Translations under genes and position numbers: made by a program
The notes under the pieces: generated by a model
What the model saw: the letters and a program-made list of their open reading frames with translations, nothing else
Database searches by the model: none
Told to the model about the DNA's origin: nothing
Shown: one piece after another, positions 58,153-64,000 of the stretch
How the letters are laid out: each line of letters begins with the position of its first letter
Position numbering within the stretch: the first letter of the stretch is position 1
Assembly: GCF_016427555.1 (NCBI RefSeq)
Contig: NZ_JAELVS010000001.1
Location: 1,054,001-1,118,000 of the forward strand
From: Marinobacter litoralis
Lineage (GTDB): Bacteria > Pseudomonadota > Gammaproteobacteria > Pseudomonadales > Oleiphilaceae
DNA: 64,000 bases
Reading direction: 5' to 3'

Positions 58153-59826
58153 ATGAGTGAACAGGAAATTAAAGTTCCCGATCTCGGCGGTGCAGATGAA
58201 GTCGAAGTGATCGAAATCATCGCCAGTGAAGGGGATACAGTACAGGAAGAAGATCCGATTCTGACGGTTGAAACCGACAAGGCGACGGTAGAATTGCCGT
58301 CCCCGGCAGCCGGTAAAATCAGCAAGATCACCGCCAAGGTCGGCGACAAAATCAAAGAAGGCGACGTGGTTGGTATGCTCGTTGCCAGCGATGACTCCGG
58401 CGATTCAGACGACGAGGAAGAGGATTCCGGGAGTGCGGAGGCTGAAGGCAAATCCGACTCGGAAGAGAAGTCTGAAGCCAAGTCCGAAGACAGCAAGCCG
58501 GCTCCGAAGAAACAATCGGGTGGCTCTCGAACGGAGCGAGTGAAAGTGCCGTCATTAGACGGTATGGAAGACATTCCGGTTATCGAGATTAACGTCTCCG
58601 AGGGCGACACGGTTGCAGTAGATGACCCACTGGTAACCGTGGAGTCAGACAAAGCCACCATGGAGATCCCGTCTCCCTTCGCTGGCAAAGTGAGTAAATT
58701 GCTGGTTAAAGAGGGCGACAAGTTGTCTGAAGGCGCTGACCTGCTGGATCTGGTGGTCGAAGACGAAGGTGGGGAATCGGACGAAACTGAAGCCGAAGAA
58801 GAGAAAGCGCCAGCTAAAGAAAGCGCAGACGAGGCAGACGCCAAATCCGATGCCAAGCCTGAAAAAGCAGAAGACAGCTCGGCGCAAAGTGCCACCTACG
58901 CACCACCTTCACCGGGGGCCAAGGTGCATGCCGGCCCCGCGGTTCGGAAACTGGCCCGGGAATTGGGTGCAGACCTTACTCGCATCAAGGGTTCTGGCCC
59001 GAAGAGCCGTATCCTGAAAGACGATGTCCAGGATTACGTGAAGGGCCAGCTACAGCAGGTGCAGCAGGGCTCCTCGGTGGGTGGCGGCAGCGGTATCCCC
59101 GCAGTCAAACTACCGGACTTCAGCAAGTTCGGTGAGGTTGAGCGCGAAGGCATGTCCCGCATGATGTTCACTACGGCGAACAACATGCAGCGCAGCTGGC
59201 TGAACGTGCCCCACGTGACCCAGTTTGACGATGCCGATATCACCGAAATGGAAGCCTTCCGCAAAGCGCAAAAAGCGGCCGGCGAAAAGCGTGGCGTGAA
59301 AATGACACCGCTGCCGTTCTTGCTGAAAGCCTGTGCTGCGGCATTGGCTGAGCTGCCCCAGTTCAACGTGTCGCTGGATATGGACCGTAAGGAAGTGGTG
59401 CGCAAGAAGTACATCCACATCGGTATTGCGGTGGATACGCCACACGGTTTGATGGTGCCGGTGATCCGGGACGTAGACCAGAAAGGCCTGTGGGAACTGG
59501 CGGCGGAAAGCGCCGAGCTGGCACAGAAGGCCAGAGACAAGCAGTTGAAACCGGCTGAAATGCAGGGCGCTTGCTTCACCATCACCAGCTTGGGTGGCAT
59601 CGGCGGAACCGCCTTTACGCCGATTGTGAACACGCCGGAGGTGGCGATTCTGGGCGTGTCTAAAGCAGCCATGAAGCCGGTGTGGGATGGCAACGAGTTC
59701 CAGCCACGATTGATGCTGCCACTGTCGTTGTCATACGACCACCGGGCAGTGAACGGTGCGGACGCAGCACGATTCACCAGCCTGCTCACGCAGTTGCTTG
59801 GGGATATCCGCACCTTGTTGCTGTAG
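58153..59826 (+). CDS. aceF: Pyruvate dehydrogenase E2, dihydrolipoyl acetyltransferase
   Basis: 557 residues. Two lipoyl domains with modified Lys in [11 protein letters not shown] (about 43) and [11 protein letters not shown] (about 168), joined by acidic Ser/Glu/Asp/Lys linkers (rather than Ala-Pro). A peripheral-subunit-binding domain ([21 protein letters not shown]) and a catalytic domain ending in active-site [14 protein letters not shown] follow. lpd is not adjacent. Confidence 0.97.
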   Translation: MSEQEIKVPDLGGADEVEVIEIIASEGDTVQEEDPILTVETDKATVELPSPAAGKISKITAKVGDKIKEGDVVGMLVASDDSGDSDDEEEDSGSAEAEGKSDSEEKSEAKSEDSKPAPKKQSGGSRTERVKVPSLDGMEDIPVIEINVSEGDTVAVDDPLVTVESDKATMEIPSPFAGKVSKLLVKEGDKLSEGADLLDLVVEDEGGESDETEAEEEKAPAKESADEADAKSDAKPEKAEDSSAQSATYAPPSPGAKVHAGPAVRKLARELGADLTRIKGSGPKSRILKDDVQDYVKGQLQQVQQGSSVGGGSGIPAVKLPDFSKFGEVEREGMSRMMFTTANNMQRSWLNVPHVTQFDDADITEMEAFRKAQKAAGEKRGVKMTPLPFLLKACAAALAELPQFNVSLDMDRKEVVRKKYIHIGIAVDTPHGLMVPVIRDVDQKGLWELAAESAELAQKARDKQLKPAEMQGACFTITSLGGIGGTAFTPIVNTPEVAILGVSKAAMKPVWDGNEFQPRLMLPLSLSYDHRAVNGADAARFTSLLTQLLGDIRTLLL

Positions 59827-59909
59827 TCTTGGCCTGTTGCCGCTTCAATCTGATCGGGTTGAAGCGGCAATGCTTGGCAAGACATTCCGTTTTTGGTGGA
59901 CAATACACT

Positions 59910-61091
59910 ATGGCCAACAAAGCAAGCTTCAATTGGGAAGATCCGCTTCTGCTGGATCAGCAACTCTCTGATGAGGAGCGAATGGTGCGCGACAGCGCCC
60001 GCCAATTCGCAGATCAGAAACTCCGCCCTCGCGTGGTGGATGCCTTTCGTCACGAACACACCGATCCCGAGATATTCAGGGAAATGGGCGCCAGTGGTTT
60101 ATTGGGTGCCACCATACCCGAGCAATACGGTGGCAGTGGCCTGAATTACGTCAGCTACGGCTTGGTCGCCCGCGAAATCGAGCGAGTCGATTCCGGCTAT
60201 CGTTCCATGATGAGTGTGCAATCCTCGCTGGTCATGGTGCCTATCTACGAATTTGGCAATGAAGCAACCCGTCAGAAATACCTCCCCAAACTGGCCTCCG
60301 GTGAATGGATCGGCTGCTTCGGCCTGACCGAGCCGGATCATGGCTCGGACCCCGGCAGCATGGCCACCCGCGCTCGAAAGGTCGATGGAGGCTACCGGCT
60401 GACGGGCAGTAAAATGTGGATCACCAACAGCCCGATTGCGGATGTGTTCGTGGTCTGGGGCAAAGACGACGACGGCAAGATTCGCGGCTTTGTATTGGAG
60501 AAGGGCTGGGAAGGCCTGAGCGCGCCGGTTATTCACGGAAAGGTTGGGCTGCGCGCCTCCATTACCGGCGAAATCGTTATGGACGACGTCTTCGTGCCGG
60601 AAGAAAACGCCTTTCCGAAGGTTCGGGGCTTAAAAGGCCCGTTCACTTGCCTGGATTCCGCTCGCTACGGCATTTCCTGGGGGGCGCTGGGAGCGGCGGA
60701 GGATTGCTGGCACACCGCGCGTCAGTATGTGCTGGACCGTAAGCAGTTTGGTCGCCCATTGGCAGCCAATCAGCTGATTCAGAAAAAGCTGGCGGATATG
60801 CAGGCGGAGATCACCCTGGGGTTGCAGGGTGCCTTGCGCCTGGGCCGAATGAAAGACGAGGGTACGGCTGCGGTGGAGATTACCTCGATCATGAAGCGTA
60901 ACTCCTGTGGTAAAGCTCTTGAAATTGCCCGACTGGCCAGAGACATGCTGGGCGGTAACGGCATTAGCGACGAGTTTGGCATTGCCCGCCATCTGGTGAA
61001 CCTGGAAGTGGTCAACACCTACGAAGGCACCCACGACGTGCACGCGTTGATACTGGGCCGCGCGCAGACAGGCATTCAGGCGTTCTTCTGA
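59910..61091 (+). CDS. gcdH: Glutaryl-CoA dehydrogenase (acyl-CoA dehydrogenase family)
   Basis: 393 residues from ATG 59910 ([19 protein letters not shown]). FAD-binding [17 protein letters not shown] and [14 protein letters not shown]; catalytic Glu in [20 protein letters not shown], a signature of GcdH. It oxidatively decarboxylates glutaryl-CoA to crotonyl-CoA in lysine and tryptophan catabolism. Its own terminator follows. Confidence 0.95.
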   Translation: MANKASFNWEDPLLLDQQLSDEERMVRDSARQFADQKLRPRVVDAFRHEHTDPEIFREMGASGLLGATIPEQYGGSGLNYVSYGLVAREIERVDSGYRSMMSVQSSLVMVPIYEFGNEATRQKYLPKLASGEWIGCFGLTEPDHGSDPGSMATRARKVDGGYRLTGSKMWITNSPIADVFVVWGKDDDGKIRGFVLEKGWEGLSAPVIHGKVGLRASITGEIVMDDVFVPEENAFPKVRGLKGPFTCLDSARYGISWGALGAAEDCWHTARQYVLDRKQFGRPLAANQLIQKKLADMQAEITLGLQGALRLGRMKDEGTAAVEITSIMKRNSCGKALEIARLARDMLGGNGISDEFGIARHLVNLEVVNTYEGTHDVHALILGRAQTGIQAFF

Positions 61092-61111
61092 TTGATGTTA
61101 AGGCAAAGTGC

Positions 61112-61146
61112 AAAAGCCGGGTTACCCGAAAGGTAGCCCGGCTTTT
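61112..61146. terminator. Bidirectional terminator after gcdH and the 36-residue gene
   Basis: AAAAGCCGGGTTACC paired with GGTAGCCCGGCTTTT (one T-G wobble, 5-nt loop), with T-rich tracts on both strands. Confidence 0.9.
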
Positions 61147-61160
61147 GTGTGTGTGAGCAA

Positions 61161-61271
61161 TCAGTTTGCGAAAAACATCCAATCAAAGTAGTTGTGCAGA
61201 TCCTGCATGGCGTAGGCCTCGGCAGGCTGGGTCAGTTCGAACAGCAGACTTTGGTCTTTGGCTGGTTTCAT
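61161..61271 (-). CDS. 36-residue protein of unknown function (sigma-54-type promoter)
   Basis: MKPAKDQSLLFELTQPAEAY, continuing to FDWMFFAN at the end. ATG 61271 has GAGGTG 5-10 nt upstream. Codon use resembles neighbouring genes. The ORF is followed by a terminator and preceded by a strong -24/-12 element 72 nt upstream, so all transcription signals are in place. No signal peptide; a C-terminal aromatic amphipathic helix is suggested by the sequence. Too short for routine gene calling; function unknown. Confidence 0.6.
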   Translation of the reverse strand: MKPAKDQSLLFELTQPAEAYAMQDLHNYFDWMFFAN

Positions 61272-61342
61272 GATGACACCTCGTGAAGTTTTGGCTGATT
61301 GATCGGGGCAGGCGCATTTCCGGCTGCCTTCACAAGAGATAT

Positions 61343-61358
61343 TGCATGAGCTGTGCCA
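61343..61358 (-). promoter_or_regulatory. Sigma-54-type (-24/-12) promoter
   Basis: TGGCACAGCTCATGCA on the minus strand matches TGGCACR-N4-TTGCW with one change (T to A in the -12 element), with the invariant GG and GC ten nucleotides apart. The expected start is near 61332, about 60 nt upstream of the 36-codon ORF. Confidence 0.65.
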
Positions 61359-61470
61359 AATTTTATGTTGAGCTTAGCTGTCTGAAATTTATGGTTTTTC
61401 TGGGTTTAGTGGTGTTGAGGAAGCGAAATTCTGAGCAAGTTTGGGGCGCCGCGCACCAAACCAGAACGAA

Positions 61471-61497
61471 AAAACCCCGGCGGAAGCCGGGGTTAAA
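61471..61497 (-). terminator. Porin gene terminator
   Basis: AACCCCGGC-TTCC-GCCGGGGTT followed by TTTTCG on the minus strand, 27 nt beyond the porin stop. Confidence 0.9.
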
Positions 61498-61523
61498 GGA
61501 GAGTTAACGTCTACAAGGAGTCT

Positions 61524-62696
61524 TTAGAAGTTATATTGCGCTGCAAACAGGAGTCGGTTCGCATCGCCATCAGAGCCGTCTACGTTTTCGCGCTTCAGGA
61601 ACTGATATTCAACGCCCATCATTACGTTTTTGACCGGAGTCCATTTGTAGTTGGCCATGACGGCAGAGTTGGTTTCGCTTTGGCCACCGAGAATGCCCGC
61701 AAAACCGGCATCCGCCGCTTCATCTTCAGCATCGTCCCAGTCTACTTCAACCATGCCGTAGCCGATATTAATGCTGCGGCCACCGCCGAGATCGACCCCT
61801 GCACCAATAGACCCGCCGTAACCGGAAATTGTTTCTACGTCGCCACTACTGTCAACATAGGCACTAGGCGCACCAAAGTTGTCCCCAGAACGGTATAGAT
61901 AGCTGTTGGCGCCATCGCTATAAGAAAGTGTGCCCTGTAGAGAGATCATGTCGGTCAGCATCATTTTTGCTGCAACGAAGGTGGCGAAACCAAAGGAGCT
62001 TTCATCGTTACTACCGGAGTCATAGCCCACCTGATGAGCCAGAAGCGCTGCAGAATAGCTCATGCCGTCATTGGAATCTTCAATCCGCGCGGTGAAAGCT
62101 GGCATGCTGTCCTTGCCGTCAACATCCAGAACTGCGGGATCTCCGTCGTCGTCCAAACCTGCAGCAATAATTGAGCTGTTCGGTTGTTCAAGTGCAATCG
62201 ACAGCGGGCCGGACGTGTAGCGCGCCTGAGTTGTACGGGCTTGATAACCTGCCAGGCCGGGAAGTGAGTCAAAATCCAGCGTTGCGGTGTTACCTACGAA
62301 ACTAGAGAAGTTCGACCAGGTTTGCCCCATCAACACGCCGTTATAGCTACCGAAGGCGTGACGCAAACGGAGATTTCCTGGCCGGAAGTCACCTTCGACG
62401 GTAATGGCGACGCCTTGCGGTGAAACCGTTTTGACACCAAGGCGGCTCTGCACAGCGTCAGCGCCGAAGTGCCCATCTTTTCCATCGTCTGATGCAAGGC
62501 CGCTGTAGGATCCAGAGCGGGTGCTTAGCGCTTGATTGTTGTCGATATCGTAGCTGGCATTCATGCGTGCGTATCCGTACACACTTACATCGTAATCGCC
62601 GGCAGTGAAGCTGATTGCCTGCGCCTGAGAAGCCAATCCCAGCACTGTCACAGCCGCTGTCGCACGAATTGCCATTCGCAATTTATTGTTCTGCAT
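61524..62696 (-). CDS. DcaP-like outer-membrane porin
   Basis: 390 residues from ATG 62696 (signal peptide MQNNKLRMAIRATAAVTVLG, cleavage after AQA). The mature part begins with SFTAGDYDVSVYGYARMNAS, the DcaP/porin barrel entry strand, and ends FAAQYNF with the C-terminal Phe needed for barrel insertion. Asp/Gly-rich extracellular loops. Relatives pass dicarboxylates; substrate is not known here. A longer in-frame start at 62759 is not favoured. Confidence 0.9.
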   Translation of the reverse strand: MQNNKLRMAIRATAAVTVLGLASQAQAISFTAGDYDVSVYGYARMNASYDIDNNQALSTRSGSYSGLASDDGKDGHFGADAVQSRLGVKTVSPQGVAITVEGDFRPGNLRLRHAFGSYNGVLMGQTWSNFSSFVGNTATLDFDSLPGLAGYQARTTQARYTSGPLSIALEQPNSSIIAAGLDDDGDPAVLDVDGKDSMPAFTARIEDSNDGMSYSAALLAHQVGYDSGSNDESSFGFATFVAAKMMLTDMISLQGTLSYSDGANSYLYRSGDNFGAPSAYVDSSGDVETISGYGGSIGAGVDLGGGRSINIGYGMVEVDWDDAEDEAADAGFAGILGGQSETNSAVMANYKWTPVKNVMMGVEYQFLKRENVDGSDGDANRLLFAAQYNF

Positions 62697-62904
62697 TGTT
62701 GTTGTCTCCACATATTTGTTTTTGTTGGACCAACTCCAACTTAGTAACGTATCGGTCACATTTCAAACAAAAAATGCATGGGATAGACCAACGTCTAAGC
62801 AGCTAAAGCCGTGCAGGCACGGCGATCTCGCAATGGGCTGTTCTTATACGTTCAGAGGCGTATTATGGTTGGATTAAACCTGTCACTTAGTAATGAGTCA
62901 CTGA

Positions 62905-64000
<1,096 letters not shown>

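Noticed and set aside
62817-62845. GGCACGG...GCAA upstream of astC, considered as a sigma-54 promoter as in E. coli astC
   Set aside because: GG to GC spacing is twelve nucleotides, outside the tolerated distance.

Overview
The window reads as a chromosomal segment of a marine gammaproteobacterium, most likely Marinobacter or a close relative. This is inferred from gene content and order: grpE-dnaK-dnaJ-dapB-carA-carB-greA, yhbY/ftsH-folP-glmM-tpiA-secG-tRNA-Leu-rimP-nusA-infB-rbfA-truB-rpsO-pnp, smpB-ssrA with tag ANDENYALAA, a Pseudomonas-type Fur, a DcaP-like porin and glutaryl-CoA dehydrogenase. No rRNA operon, prophage, insertion sequence or CRISPR array was seen. Nearly all of it is vertically inherited core genome; the more accessory stretches are at the left end and around 39-43 kb.

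Layout. 1-6.5 kb holds a probable small catabolic or uptake module: a truncated aldehyde dehydrogenase divergent from a LysR regulator, a BCCT transporter, a degenerate metallo-beta-lactamase-fold protein with an SDR, and an AraC regulator. 6.5-11.3 kb holds cheV, tmRNA/smpB, an SNF-family symporter, ratA-ratB and bamE. 11.4-23.8 kb is a stress and biosynthesis block: fur, recN (with two tandem LexA boxes), grpE (with a sigma-32 promoter), dnaK, dnaJ, dapB, carAB, greA. 23.8-39 kb is the gene-expression block yhbY through pnp. 39-43 kb holds a lipoprotein hydrolase, DUF4105 and DUF3015 envelope proteins and a small lipoprotein. 43.3-48.2 kb is a complete branched-chain amino-acid ABC transporter (livKHMGF). 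48.3-55 kb holds a TPR membrane protein, an autoregulated MarR, a Lon-family protease divergent from cnoX, and a KamA-like radical SAM enzyme. 55.5-64 kb holds aceE-aceF, gcdH, a newly noticed 36-residue protein gene with a sigma-54-type promoter, a porin, and an astC/argD-type aminotransferase cut by the right edge.

The most interesting non-coding signals are these. (1) Two copies of a ~110-nt structured repeat (18514-18629 on +, 39092-39197 on -) share an ungapped 54-nt core, but their long self-complementary arms differ in sequence between copies and remain paired. (2) The carAB promoter has an initial transcribed region GATTTTTTTG, like the UTP-sensitive codBA/upp start sites, followed by a terminator-like hairpin. 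(3) The rimP-nusA-infB leader has a strong promoter and two tandem terminators, but the initiator tRNA gene usual there is missing. (4) rlmE is missing between yhbY and ftsH. (5) A sigma-54-type promoter precedes a 36-codon ORF at 61161-61271. (6) Operator palindromes precede the LysR, SDR and MarR genes.
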